The notes: generated by a model from the letters alone, not told the origin. A DNA stretch of 64,000 nt from JARDZU01 sp963810465 (GCA_963810465.1 CAWENM010000003.1:1-64000); one strand, 5' to 3'; positions 10,110-19,688 are shown, counted from the stretch's first letter. Numbers and translations: made by a program.

Positions 10110-10115
10110 AGGTTA
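10110..10115 (-). promoter_or_regulatory. -10 box of the rmlCBAD operon, leaderless type
   Basis: TAACCT read on the minus strand ends 6 nt before the GTG of rmlC, in the 24-nt gap after the luciferase-like gene. The spacing places the transcript start at or next to the start codon. Confidence 0.45.
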
Positions 10116-10127
10116 GGACGCAAGGGC

Positions 10128-11150
10128 TCAACGCCAGCCCAGCTCCGGGGCGATGAACTGGAGGATGCTCTCGATTACATGGGCGTTGTAGTCGACGCCG
10201 AGCTGGTTGGGCACGGTAAGCAACAGAGTGTCGGCAGCGGCAATGGCCTCGTCCTCCTCGAGCTGGGCGATCAGGGCATCGGGTTCGGCCGCGTAGCTGC
10301 GGCCGAAGATGGCCCGGGTTTGTGGGTCGATCATCCCGATGGTGTCCTGGTCGTTCCGCTCGTGCCCGAAGTAGGCACGATCCTCATCGGACACCAACGC
10401 GAAGATGCTGCGGCTGACCGATACGCGCGGCTCGCGTTCGTGGCCGGCTTCCTTCCACGCGTCGCGGAAGACCTGGATCTGTTCGGCCTGCTGGATATGG
10501 AAAGGCTTTCCGCTCTCGTCGAACTTGAGGGTCGAGCTCTGAATGTTCAAACCGAGTTCGGCTGCCCAACGCGCCGTCGAGTTCGAGCCAGAGCCCCACC
10601 AGATGCGCTCCCGCAGCCCTTCGGAATACGGTTCGACCCGCAGCAAACCCGGTGGGTTGGGGAACATGGGCTGCGGGTTGGGCTGAGCGAAACCGCCTCC
10701 CTCGATGACCCGGAGGAACACCTCGGTGTGCCGGCGTGCCATGTCGGCGTCGCTCTCGCCGTCCGCAAGGGAATACCCGAAGTACCGCCAACCGTCGATG
10801 ACCTGCTCCGGTGAACCACGGGAGATCCCGAGCTGGAGTCGCCCGCCGGCAATGAGGTCAGCGGCACCGGCGTCCTCTGCCATGTAAAGGGGGTTCTCGT
10901 AGCGCATGTCGATCACAGCGGTGCCGATCTCGATGCGGCTGGTTCGGGCACCGACCGCAGCGAGCAGAGGGAACGGTGAGCCGAGTTGCCTGGCGAAGTG
11001 GTGGACCCGGAAGTACGCCCCGTCGGCGCCCAGCTCCTCGGCGGCCACCGCCAGCTCGATCGACTGCAACAGGGCGTCGGACCCAGAACGCGTCTGCGAT
11101 CCGGGCGATGGCGTCCAGTGGCCAAAGGAGAGGAACCCGATCTTCTTCAA
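10128..11150 (-). CDS. LLM-class (luciferase-like) flavin-dependent oxidoreductase
   Basis: 340 residues with the TIM-barrel pattern of bacterial luciferase-like monooxygenases: KIGFLSFGHW at the first strand, ADGAYFRVHHFARQLGSPFPLL, RIEIGTAVIDMRYENPLYMAEDAG, GRLQLGISRGSPEQVIDGW and WWGSGSNSTARWAAELG. The likely start is TTG 11150, which overlaps the stop of the upstream GT gene (TTGA). The cofactor is FMN or F420; cofD and cofE elsewhere in this window show F420 is made. The substrate is not predictable. Its place between glycosyltransferases and the rml operon is unusual. Confidence 0.85.
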   Translation of the reverse strand: MKKIGFLSFGHWTPSPGSQTRSGSDALLQSIELAVAAEELGADGAYFRVHHFARQLGSPFPLLAAVGARTSRIEIGTAVIDMRYENPLYMAEDAGAADLIAGGRLQLGISRGSPEQVIDGWRYFGYSLADGESDADMARRHTEVFLRVIEGGGFAQPNPQPMFPNPPGLLRVEPYSEGLRERIWWGSGSNSTARWAAELGLNIQSSTLKFDESGKPFHIQQAEQIQVFRDAWKEAGHEREPRVSVSRSIFALVSDEDRAYFGHERNDQDTIGMIDPQTRAIFGRSYAAEPDALIAQLEEDEAIAAADTLLLTVPNQLGVDYNAHVIESILQFIAPELGWR

Positions 11151-12778
11151 CCGTCCACCAGCCGCTCCGTCTTCTCCCAATGGATCGCCGGCCGGGTCAC
11201 CACCGAGACCGGTGTGTACTCGACCAGAACCGCGTCCGATTGGGTGATCTTCACCACCCGATCCTCCCAGGAGTGCTCTTTCAGTGCTCTGGCCCGATCG
11301 GGGCGATCGGAGACGAGGGCGGTGGCGATTGCAACCGTCAGGTCGGGGTCGGTGTGCACCCCGTCCAGGCCCTCGAGGGCACGCAGGGGCGGGGCCGCGA
11401 TCGGGACACCTGAGGCCAGGTACTCATACGCCTTCAATGGGCTGACGGCATGGGTCGTCTCGTTCATCTGGAACGGTATGACCCCGACATCGAACCGTTG
11501 GACGTAGGCCGGCAGCGCGCCCTGTGCCTTGAGTCCGAGCAGGTGGACGTTGGATGGCATTACGGGCCGCGTCGTCTTGTCGTCGCCGATGAGGACGATC
11601 GCCGCCTCGGGATTGGCCTCGGCCACCCGGCGCAGGGATTCCCAGTCGAACCAGTCGCCGTAGAGCGAGCCGTGATATCCGATCACAACCTCCGCCTCGG
11701 GGAGGTCCTTCGGGCGATGGGGAAGGTCTCCCCCGAATATTGAGACATTGACCCCATTCGGCACCAGGGTCGCTTCTTTCCCGAGGGAGGCGACGCGTTC
11801 CACCAGATCGGATGCGGACGCCACCACCCGATTGGCCGTGATGATCAGATCCTTCTCCAATTCGGGCCGGTACCACTCGCCACCGAGCGCTGGGTCGGAC
11901 CAGTCGTCGATGACGTCGTATACCAGCTCCCAACCAGCCGATTGCAAGATCTTGGCGTGCGCCGTCAGCGGCGAGGCGGGAGCCTCGACCAGGACGAGAC
12001 CGGCCGATGCGGTTCGCTCGACAAGCAGCCTCGGGTCGAACCGCTCCACCCTGGTCTGTTCCAAATTCGGGTGAACAAACCGCAACCCCAAGTCCACCGA
12101 TTCCTGCGCCTCGTACAGCGAAACCAGAGTCACGTGATAGCCCTGTCTCACCATCTCGACAGCCAATTGCGTGCTTCGAGAGCCTCCGCCGATGTCGTGG
12201 ATGGGGACCGCCGCCAGGATGACGACAGGGCTGCGGCTCACCGGATCACCGCGGCGCGTTGGGGCCGTGCCGGCCGGCAAAGGAATGAGCCCGATGCGGT
12301 TTCCGGCATCTCGCAGACGAGCGAGCAAGGCAGGCAGCGGGTGCTCGCCAGGCGGGATGCCGCCGACCTCCTCGAGGACACTGCTCCGCACCGCAATCAC
12401 CCTGGGCCCCACCTTCGGCTCGGCGCGGAGCCGGCCCGCAAGTCGGGGGCCGTCCACTTCGCCGACCACACCGGCTCCGATGTCGGAGTCACCCAACGTG
12501 ACCACGGCGCGATTGGCCAGATCCTGAGACACTGCCAGGGCCGGATCCGTCACCGTGAGGAACTCGGTCGTCTCCCCGGTGTTCGGTAATGCCAGCCTGA
12601 CCCGGTAAGTGTCAGGCGTGGCGTCGAGCCAGCGACGGGCAAGTGCGGGGTCGTCGAGGAAGATATCCACATTGACTCTCGAGTATCGGGAGTGCTGCAC
12701 CAGCCGATAGCGCGCCATCACCCGGTTGGGTATGAGGGGACGGACGATGCGCTTCAGCCGATCGGCGCCGTTCACCAT
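11147..12778 (-). CDS. Family 4/1 glycosyltransferase (GT-B)
   Basis: 543 residues. An N-terminal ~170 residues with no recognised family (LIPNRVMARYRLVQHSRYSR) precede a GT-B fold. PIHDIGGGSRSTQLAVEMVRQGYHVTLVSL forms the first Rossmann domain. The sugar-nucleotide domain has LVPNGVNVSIFGG, VVIGYHGSLYGDWFDW and PLKAYEYLASGVPIAAPPLRAL, the usual E-x7-E region. Cytoplasmic, no signal peptide. It overlaps the upstream GT4-GT2 gene by 7 nt and the downstream flavin enzyme by 3, so it belongs to one operon. Sugar and acceptor unknown. Confidence 0.85.
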   Translation of the reverse strand: MVNGADRLKRIVRPLIPNRVMARYRLVQHSRYSRVNVDIFLDDPALARRWLDATPDTYRVRLALPNTGETTEFLTVTDPALAVSQDLANRAVVTLGDSDIGAGVVGEVDGPRLAGRLRAEPKVGPRVIAVRSSVLEEVGGIPPGEHPLPALLARLRDAGNRIGLIPLPAGTAPTRRGDPVSRSPVVILAAVPIHDIGGGSRSTQLAVEMVRQGYHVTLVSLYEAQESVDLGLRFVHPNLEQTRVERFDPRLLVERTASAGLVLVEAPASPLTAHAKILQSAGWELVYDVIDDWSDPALGGEWYRPELEKDLIITANRVVASASDLVERVASLGKEATLVPNGVNVSIFGGDLPHRPKDLPEAEVVIGYHGSLYGDWFDWESLRRVAEANPEAAIVLIGDDKTTRPVMPSNVHLLGLKAQGALPAYVQRFDVGVIPFQMNETTHAVSPLKAYEYLASGVPIAAPPLRALEGLDGVHTDPDLTVAIATALVSDRPDRARALKEHSWEDRVVKITQSDAVLVEYTPVSVVTRPAIHWEKTERLVDG

Positions 12779-15318
12779 CTCGATGGGTCGGGCTCAGCCG
12801 CCGACTCTTCCGGCCGTTGTCGCTGGACCGGGATATCGGAATCACGAATGCTCACGGGCACGACCCAGCCTGGACGGGGCATGGAGCCCGGTGGCGGTGG
12901 AGGGGGGCCGGGGCTCAGATCGTCGAGGGTGATCTCGTTGCTCGGCTCGGCGTCGATGTCATGGAGGCTCCATCGTCGGATCATGCTGAGCGGAGGATCG
13001 CCGATGCTCCGGGCTACTGATGCACGTGGATCAGCCTCGAGGGCATCCGCCAGCTCACGAAGCGTCGACCACGATGTCTGTTTCTCGACGCCGGTGAGAT
13101 CGACGATGTACTTCCCCCAACTGTCGGCGAGGCCTTCGGTGGTGGAGATGAGCTCGGCATCTTCGGGCAGTGGGTTCGAGTCGCCCACGATGGTGAGGAG
13201 TGGATACCACTCGTGGCGCGTGGCCCTCATCGCCTCGCGCTCGTAGAGCTCGGGGTTCCGGTCTCGCACCATCCGACGCCCATGCTCGAAGCGAGCCTCG
13301 GTGGTGACACTCATCGACACGCCGTGCTTGCGATAGAGGAACAGGGGCTCTTCGAGTCTCACCTGCCCCCATCCCGCACCTGTGAGTCGGAGCCACAGCT
13401 CCCAGTCCTCGTTCCCCGAAGTCATGGTCTCGTCGTAACCGCCCACCGACTCCCAGGCCGCCGCCCGCATCAACACACATCCGACGACCGCGTTTTCGAT
13501 GAGCTGCCAATACGGATTGAAGGGTCGGGGAATCCAGATCGCCTCGATGTCTCCGTGCAACCGAGCGAGACAGTGGGCGAAACCGGCATTCGGGTCCTGT
13601 CGGATGGCGGCCAAGAGCCTGGTCATGAACTGTGGCCCCAGCTCGTCGTCGGAGTCGAGGGGGACCAGGAACTCTCCGCGGGCCAGCTTCATCCCGGCAT
13701 TTCGGGCGCCGGATAGGCCCGTGTTGGCCTGCCTGATCATGCGGAGGCGGGGCCGATCCAACGAGTCGAGAAAGGCGATGGCGGCGGGGTCCTCCGACCC
13801 ATCGTCGACCACGACGATCTCCCATGACGTGTGGGTCTGCTCGTAGACGGATGCCAGCGCCTCCTCCAGATACTCGAAGTTGTCGCGCACAGGGATCACA
13901 ACGGTGACGTCGGGCGACTCCTGGTGGTCGAACTCGCCTTTCGATATCCGTTGCTGCACTTCTCGCAGCCGGTCCTCGCGAACCAGGCGGGCCCGTTCCA
14001 CGGGCCAAGAGGCGCGCTCGCGGAGCCGATCCTTGACGCCTTGCGGGGCGAGACGGGCCGCCACCCTCGCCACGGGCCCGGGCAGGTAGCGGTAGACCTG
14101 ACGCAATGTGGGGCTCGACCGGGTCAGTGGCGGTGGCGCCGACCTCTCTACGGATTGGGACGCTTCGGTGGCAAGCCCGGCCTGAGAGCGCGGGTGTCTC
14201 GGCTCCGGATCAGTGCGGTACGCCTCCCATGTGTCGCCGGGTTGGGGGAGAGGTCTCGACGCCAGGGTGGGTGCGAGGGCAGCTTCGTCGATGAGTCGGC
14301 GCATCGCCGCGGCCAGACCTTCGACTGTCCGGTCATAGACCAGCGCTCCAGTGGCCTCGGAGAACAAGCCGTCGAAAGCGGGGAGGTCGGGGACGATCAC
14401 CGGCAGCCCGAATCGGCGCGCCTCGTGGGCGGCGAGACAGAAGCTCTCGAAACGGCTGGAAACGACGACAGCAGTGACACCTTCGAGCGCATCGGATATG
14501 TGCTCTCGGGGGTGCGGTCCGGGGAAATCGAACGCCGCCCGGTGAGTCTCGGGAATCAATCCGATCAGCCAATCGGTCATCGGCATCACCGCTGTGGGGC
14601 TCCACCCTTCGCCACCGACGAATCGCACTTTCAGGTTCGCACCATCCGCGAGCAGGAGAAGGGCGGCGCGGACCAGGTCCTGAGAGCCCTTCATCTCGCC
14701 GAGCCTTCCCAGAGCAGCGAACACGTGAGTCCCGGTAGAAGGCGCCGTCTCTCCTTCCAGCGGCGGTATCGGGGGAGGGCTCACAGCCAGACGATCTGGA
14801 GTTGCGCCATATCGACCGACCATGGCGTGCGTGTGTCCGGGCACTGGGATCAAGATCTGGTCGGCCATCGAGAAAACGCCGCGCTCCATGGTTGCGGGTA
14901 GCCACCAATCAAGCGGGGTGGTCTCCATCGCCTCACGAAGCAGGTCGTACGGCCCGTGGAACCGGACGGTGATCGGGGTGTTCTCCAGTCCCAGACCGAT
15001 CCGGTCGACCAATAGGGAGTAGCCGAGCCCTTCGAAGTCCTGGACCTCGATTCGGTCCCCGGGGCGGATCACGCCGGCCACGTGGCGAGCCGTGGTCTCC
15101 GATCTCTCCATGAAACCCGTGGGCGGGACCATCACAACCTCGACCTCGACCCCATCCCGGTTCATCACTTCGATCGGGTCCGGGCTGGCGAGCATCACTA
15201 GGACTGGTCGTGAGGCGCCGAGATGACGGGCCAGGGCATCGACGACCACACCTGCACCACCTTGCGTCTCCGGGTAGAGCTCTGTGGTCACGAAGACGAT
15301 GCGCGTCGTAGCCGGCAT
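12772..15318 (-). CDS. Bifunctional glycosyltransferase, GT4 fused to GT2
   Basis: 848 residues from ATG 15318. I chose this start over an upstream ATG at 15399 because it opens directly with TRIVFVTTELYPETQGGAGV, the first strand of a GT-B domain. Residues ~5-370 are GT4: FAALGRLGEMKGSQDLVRA, then VVVSSRFESFCLAAHEARRF with the EX7E-type nucleotide-sugar site. A ~125-residue linker follows. Residues ~490-710 are a GT-A (GT2) domain: VTVVIPVRDNFEYLEEAL, VDDGSEDP, PLDSDDE (DxD-like) and GNEDWELWLRL. The tail is Pro-rich. Two transferase domains in one chain would add two successive sugars (inference). It is divergent from the polymerase gene at 15390 across 71 nt. Confidence 0.88.
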   Translation of the reverse strand: MPATTRIVFVTTELYPETQGGAGVVVDALARHLGASRPVLVMLASPDPIEVMNRDGVEVEVVMVPPTGFMERSETTARHVAGVIRPGDRIEVQDFEGLGYSLLVDRIGLGLENTPITVRFHGPYDLLREAMETTPLDWWLPATMERGVFSMADQILIPVPGHTHAMVGRYGATPDRLAVSPPPIPPLEGETAPSTGTHVFAALGRLGEMKGSQDLVRAALLLLADGANLKVRFVGGEGWSPTAVMPMTDWLIGLIPETHRAAFDFPGPHPREHISDALEGVTAVVVSSRFESFCLAAHEARRFGLPVIVPDLPAFDGLFSEATGALVYDRTVEGLAAAMRRLIDEAALAPTLASRPLPQPGDTWEAYRTDPEPRHPRSQAGLATEASQSVERSAPPPLTRSSPTLRQVYRYLPGPVARVAARLAPQGVKDRLRERASWPVERARLVREDRLREVQQRISKGEFDHQESPDVTVVIPVRDNFEYLEEALASVYEQTHTSWEIVVVDDGSEDPAAIAFLDSLDRPRLRMIRQANTGLSGARNAGMKLARGEFLVPLDSDDELGPQFMTRLLAAIRQDPNAGFAHCLARLHGDIEAIWIPRPFNPYWQLIENAVVGCVLMRAAAWESVGGYDETMTSGNEDWELWLRLTGAGWGQVRLEEPLFLYRKHGVSMSVTTEARFEHGRRMVRDRNPELYEREAMRATRHEWYPLLTIVGDSNPLPEDAELISTTEGLADSWGKYIVDLTGVEKQTSWSTLRELADALEADPRASVARSIGDPPLSMIRRWSLHDIDAEPSNEITLDDLSPGPPPPPPGSMPRPGWVVPVSIRDSDIPVQRQRPEESAAEPDPSRW

Positions 15319-15389
15319 GAGTGGATGATGGTACTGCCGAGTCCCAGTGGCAGGGGGATGGGCAATCACTAGCCTTCCGGCTCTTCCCC

Positions 15390-16679
15390 GTGACTTCACC
15401 TCTTTCTTCCCGTTCGCTGTCCGACCGCCTGTTTCTGGCGCTGGTTGCCCTTCTCCCGTTGCACACGGTGTTCATCCGGGTCGAGGTCGCCTGGAAGCCC
15501 TGGCTCATCCTTCTCGTCGCCATCGCGATCCTCGACATGTGGCAAGAGCGAGGGTTCCCCTGGCCCAGGCGAGCGGGGCTCGGTGTGCTGATCTTCCTGG
15601 CCGCTGTGCTCGTGTCTTGGCCCGGGTCGGCTGCCGGTGCCACCTTCTGGCGCCTTTTTCTGGCGCTCATTGCAGGAGGGGTCGCCCTTCTGGTCACGGG
15701 ACGTCACGCCAACCGCATCCAGGACGTGCTGACAGTTGTGTTCTGGTCGGGGGCGGCGATGGCCGGCACTGCGGTGGTCCTGACCATGGTCACCAACGGC
15801 GTGTTCGGTGCAAGTGCTGTGGAGGCCATCAATGACATCTGGCTGATCGACCGAGTGAACAAGCCCGCATACCTCGCATCGGGATTCATCGCTCTCACCA
15901 ATTGGCATCAGGACCCCGGGTACTCGGCGCTGTGGACCAACGTCTGGATCGCCTTGTCCCTCGTGGGCATCGGGCGGGGTGTGATCAGGGTGCCGCGATG
16001 GGTGGCGCCCCTGGTGATCGGTGGTCTCGCCGTTGCCTCACTTCTCACCTACGCACGCACGGGCTGGTTCGGCCTTGGTGTTGCGATCGTCGGGAGTTTG
16101 GTCTGGCTATGGCGTGACGGCCGACCGAATCTGATGCGCGGGTTGCGCACCGTGGCTCTGGGAGCGCTGGTCTCGGTTGCCCTCATTGGGTTCCACATCG
16201 CCACCGATCCGTCCGGTATCGGGGGAGACATCGAAGACGCCCTTGTCTTCCGCTGGACTTATCTATTCGCCCTCGGGCAAATCGATGTCGGCGAGGCGGG
16301 CGTGATCGACCCCAACTTGGTCGTCGACGACAACCGGATCGAGGTGTGGACCGAATATGCGGACAGATTCCTCGACAGCCCGATCCGGGGGATCGGGCTG
16401 GGAACCGGATGGGGTGAGACCGGTCTCCAGGAGCCACACAACCTCGCCCTCGAGCTGCTGGCCGAGACGGGGATCATCGGAGCCCTCGGCTTCATTGCGA
16501 TGATCATCTCGCTCGGTCGCGGCGGTGGCTGGACCGTCGGCCCCGCCCTCGCCGTGGTGGCTGCTGCGGCGGTCACCCAGACGATTCTCTTCGAGCCCGT
16601 CCTCTGGTTCACACTCGGGCTCTGGCTCGCCGACAGCACGGCGCGGGAACGCGTCAGGGCGAGAGCCGGCGTCGCATGA
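15390..16679 (+). CDS. O-antigen ligase/polymerase-like membrane protein (Wzy/WaaL type)
   Basis: 429 residues from GTG 15390 with about ten hydrophobic segments and a large external loop (RVNKPAYLASGFIALTNWHQDPGYSALWTN). Also visible are ARTGWFGLGVAIVGS, a short-loop Arg typical of the Wzy_C/O-antigen ligase family, and IRGIGLGTGWGETGLQEPHNLALELLAETG, whose H-N-x2-L-E-LL-AETG pattern is the family signature. It acts in the cytoplasmic membrane to polymerise or ligate lipid-linked oligosaccharide. It is the first gene of a plus-strand operon and overlaps the flippase gene by ATGA. Polymerase or ligase cannot be told from sequence. Confidence 0.85.
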   Translation: MTSPLSSRSLSDRLFLALVALLPLHTVFIRVEVAWKPWLILLVAIAILDMWQERGFPWPRRAGLGVLIFLAAVLVSWPGSAAGATFWRLFLALIAGGVALLVTGRHANRIQDVLTVVFWSGAAMAGTAVVLTMVTNGVFGASAVEAINDIWLIDRVNKPAYLASGFIALTNWHQDPGYSALWTNVWIALSLVGIGRGVIRVPRWVAPLVIGGLAVASLLTYARTGWFGLGVAIVGSLVWLWRDGRPNLMRGLRTVALGALVSVALIGFHIATDPSGIGGDIEDALVFRWTYLFALGQIDVGEAGVIDPNLVVDDNRIEVWTEYADRFLDSPIRGIGLGTGWGETGLQEPHNLALELLAETGIIGALGFIAMIISLGRGGGWTVGPALAVVAAAAVTQTILFEPVLWFTLGLWLADSTARERVRARAGVA

Positions 16680-17932
16680 CGGTCGACGAGGGCCCCCGGG
16701 CATCCGTCAGTGGATTCCGTGCTCCCGGCACGGGTCTCATGGTCGCGGGCAGTCTCATCTCCGCACTCGGCGCCTATCTCTTCCAGATCGTTGGCGGGCG
16801 AGCGCTCGGAGCCGAGGGTTTCGCCCCGATCTCGGTGCTTTGGACGATGTTCTTCATCCTGGCCACGGTGGTGCTCGTGCCCGTCGAGCAGCACGTAACG
16901 CGTGAGGCAGCGTCGGGGAGGAAGGTGCTGACCTTCCACGGGCTCCTCCCCGCGATCGTGGCCGTGGTCCTCGCCGCCGCCGTCGGCGTCGGCTTCGTGC
17001 TTCTCACTATGGATCGGGCCTTTCTCGCCGACCCTCGTTTCCTCGTCGCCACTGCCGTTCTCTTCGCCACATATGGGGTGTATGAAGTCGGTCGCGGCCT
17101 GCTCGCAGGTCATCGTGAATTCGCGCTGGTTGGTTGGGCCATGATCGGCGAGTCGGTGGGCCGGCTCGCCCTGGCTATCGGATTCCTGGCGGTGGTCATG
17201 TCGGCTCTCTCGCTGGCCTGGGCCATGGCCCTCGGGTCCCTCACGGTCGTCCTGACCCGGTTCTGGCGGTTCGACCACGAGGCGCCTTCCGGATCCATGG
17301 TCGGGGCATCGAAGTTCCTCGGCGTTTACGTGGTTGCCAGTGCGGCATCGCAGACCTTGTTGGCCGGGGCTCCACTGGCCGTCCTGGCGATGGGTGGGAC
17401 TCCAGAGATGATCAGCATCGCCTTTGTCACGTTCACTCTCTACCGGGCACCATTGACTCTCACGTACCTCCTCCAGGGCCGCATCCTGCCCTATCTGGTA
17501 CGGATGGTCGAGACAGGCGATCGCACCGACTCCGATCGTCTCATCGCCCGGGTGATGGCTGTCGGCGCCGGGCTGTGTTTGGCTGGCGCGTTGACCGGGT
17601 ACCTCGTCGGGGCGGATGTGGTACAGCTCTTGTTAGGGGCAGAATTCCGACCGACCGCGGTGGTATCCGCCTTGGTCGCCGGCGGGGTCGTCGCCGCCGT
17701 CACGACACAGGTCGTGGGTCAGGTGCTGGTAGCCGAAGGGAGGATGGGGACTCTCGCCCTCGTCTGGTCTGTTGGCCTGGTCGTCGCCACGGTCGTCCTG
17801 CTGGTGTCTTCGCTCGAGCCACTCACCCGCGTGGCCCTCGCCTTTGCGCTCGGCGAGCTGACCGCCTTGACTGCCATGTGGCGAGTGGCCCGATCTGCCC
17901 CGGTTCAAGAGGTTTCTCCCGATGACCGATAA
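16676..17932 (+). CDS. Polysaccharide flippase (Wzx-like), copy 1
   Basis: 418 residues, with 11-12 membrane segments beginning GLMVAGSLISALGAYLFQIV. A multidrug/oligosaccharidyl-lipid/polysaccharide exporter-type protein that would turn lipid-linked glycan across the membrane. It is clearly paralogous to the protein at 32624-33865: both share APGT-x2-MVAG-x-LI-x-A-x-GAY at the N-terminus and FTL-x-RAPLTL-x-x-x-LQGR-x-LPYL near residue 270. Its start overlaps the Wzy stop, and its end overlaps the next, secreted GH26-like gene by 11 nt. Confidence 0.85.
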   Translation: MTVDEGPRASVSGFRAPGTGLMVAGSLISALGAYLFQIVGGRALGAEGFAPISVLWTMFFILATVVLVPVEQHVTREAASGRKVLTFHGLLPAIVAVVLAAAVGVGFVLLTMDRAFLADPRFLVATAVLFATYGVYEVGRGLLAGHREFALVGWAMIGESVGRLALAIGFLAVVMSALSLAWAMALGSLTVVLTRFWRFDHEAPSGSMVGASKFLGVYVVASAASQTLLAGAPLAVLAMGGTPEMISIAFVTFTLYRAPLTLTYLLQGRILPYLVRMVETGDRTDSDRLIARVMAVGAGLCLAGALTGYLVGADVVQLLLGAEFRPTAVVSALVAGGVVAAVTTQVVGQVLVAEGRMGTLALVWSVGLVVATVVLLVSSLEPLTRVALAFALGELTALTAMWRVARSAPVQEVSPDDR

Positions 17933-19688
17933 CAGGCCAATGCGTCGTCAGGTGGCTTTGTTCGCCGCGCTGGTCCTGTTGACCGGCCTGGTGGTGGTCG
18001 TCCCGCCCGCGCCCCCTGCCCAGGCAGCAACGATCAGCGGGGCCGGGACGGTCTACGCCGGCATCTACTCCGAGCACTTCGAGGCCGGACCCGATCTCAA
18101 CAACCTGGCCGCCGCCACCGGGAAGCGAATGACGTTCGCCGGGACCTTCCACTCGGTGAATGAGAACGACGGTGTGGCCGGGGGCTGGTCGAACACAAGA
18201 GAGGCCTTGAACGCAGTCTGGGCGGGCCAGGCCACTCCTTTCGCCAATCTCACGGTTCCGGCCTCTGCCGCCTCGATCGCCTCCGGCGCCTGGGACGGGA
18301 AGATCAACGAGTGGGCGTCTCATCTACAGCAGTTCCTCGACCTGGGCGGAGGGCGGAGCCTGGTCCTCGCCCCGCTCCAGGAGATGAACGGGAACTGGAC
18401 CTCTTATGGCTGTGACCCCGCCAACTTCATCTCGGCGTACCAACGTGTCGTCGACATCATCAGAGGAAGGGGCATCGACGAGACCAAGGTGCGCTTCGCA
18501 TTTGCGCCCAACGGCTGGACTCCTCCTGGCTGTGGCTCGATAGGGAGCTACTACCCGGGCAACGCCTATGTCGACGTGATCGGGATCTCGGCGTACCGAT
18601 GGGCCGATGGCGCAAATGTGTTCTCCGTCATGGGCGACACCGTGAACCAGGTGGCCGGCGCCTTTCCTGGCAAGCCGATCATCATCGCCCAGACCGGCGC
18701 ATGGCCCTCAGCAAGCAAAGACCAGTGGATCAGAGAGATGTTCTCGTGGGCGGCCTCCAATCCGAGCGTGGTCGGGATCGTCTATTTCAACCTCAACAAG
18801 TCCGGCGAGCCGGGCGAGACCGATTGGCGGGTCTGGGTCAATCCGACAGTCAACGCGGGGTGGAGGGATGCGGTGAGGGCGCCGTCGACGGCATACCAGT
18901 GGCCACTCCGGGATTGGTTTCAGCCGGGTCAGCTCAGCCTTAGCCTCAACTCGGGGGTCACGCTGTGCAAGGCCGGCGCCGACTGCGATACGGCCGTCTT
19001 CCAGGATGGGGCAGGCAGGTTCAACATATGGGACTTGGCGACCAGCGGGAAGGTCCAGTCTTCCTTCCACTACGGCAATCCCGGCGACGTCCCCTTCTCC
19101 GGCGACTGGAACTGCGACGGGGTGGACACCCCCGGGCTCTACCGGCAGTCGGATGGATACGTATATCTGCGCAACTCGAACAGCCAGGGCGTCGCCGATA
19201 TCGCGTTCTTCTTCGGCAATCCCGGCGATATCCCGATGTCTGGGGACTTCGACCATGACGGGTGCGACACGGTTTCGATATTCCGACCCGCCGAGCAGCA
19301 GTTCTACGTCATCAACGACTTGGGATCCAACGACGGCGGCCTGGGTGCCGCGGAATTCTCGTTCATATTCGGCGATCCCGGCGACAAGCCATTCGTAGGC
19401 GATTTCGATGCCGACGGGGTGGACACGATCGGGTTGCATCGTGAGTCGACCGGGCTGGTCTACTTTCGCAATTCCAACAGCACCGGAGTCGCCAACAGCC
19501 AGTTCATCTATGGCGACCCCGGGGACAAGATCGTCGCTGGGGACTGGGATGGCAGCGGGACCGACACCATCGGGGTCTATCGCCCCGGCAACGGGATCTT
19601 CTACTTGCGCAATTCGAACACACAGGGGAACGCTGACGCCTGGGCCTTCGCCGGGTCTTATACCGGTCTGGCGGCGCTGAACCGATGA
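17922..19688 (+). CDS. Secreted GH26-like protein with C-terminal four-unit FG-GAP-like module
   Basis: 588 residues with a signal peptide cleaved after AQA (residue ~35). ATG 17940 is an alternative start. Residues ~40-330 resemble glycoside hydrolase family 26 (mannanase-type TIM barrel): AGTFHSVNEN, PLQEMNGNWTSYG with the acid/base Glu (E154), and VIGISAYRW. At the strand where GH26 has its nucleophile Glu (AE[FT]G), this protein has IIIAQTGAW, a Gln at 257, so hydrolytic activity is doubtful. Residues ~349-588 are the shared repeat module: units at SGDWNCDG, SGDFDHDGCD, VGDFDADGVD and AGDWDGSGTD. Co-transcription with flippase and polymerase suggests a job on the exported glycan (inference). 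Confidence 0.8.
   Translation: MTDNRPMRRQVALFAALVLLTGLVVVVPPAPPAQAATISGAGTVYAGIYSEHFEAGPDLNNLAAATGKRMTFAGTFHSVNENDGVAGGWSNTREALNAVWAGQATPFANLTVPASAASIASGAWDGKINEWASHLQQFLDLGGGRSLVLAPLQEMNGNWTSYGCDPANFISAYQRVVDIIRGRGIDETKVRFAFAPNGWTPPGCGSIGSYYPGNAYVDVIGISAYRWADGANVFSVMGDTVNQVAGAFPGKPIIIAQTGAWPSASKDQWIREMFSWAASNPSVVGIVYFNLNKSGEPGETDWRVWVNPTVNAGWRDAVRAPSTAYQWPLRDWFQPGQLSLSLNSGVTLCKAGADCDTAVFQDGAGRFNIWDLATSGKVQSSFHYGNPGDVPFSGDWNCDGVDTPGLYRQSDGYVYLRNSNSQGVADIAFFFGNPGDIPMSGDFDHDGCDTVSIFRPAEQQFYVINDLGSNDGGLGAAEFSFIFGDPGDKPFVGDFDADGVDTIGLHRESTGLVYFRNSNSTGVANSQFIYGDPGDKIVAGDWDGSGTDTIGVYRPGNGIFYLRNSNTQGNADAWAFAGSYTGLAALNR
18966..19685 (+). repeat. Shared FG-GAP-like module, copy A
   Basis: Four units, each an FGNPGD-type turn followed by a D-x-D-x-D/S-G-x-D loop and a YLRNSN strand, preceded by a loop-less half unit (CDTAVFQDGAGRFNIWDL). 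Closest in this window to copy B in the next gene. Confidence 0.85.
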
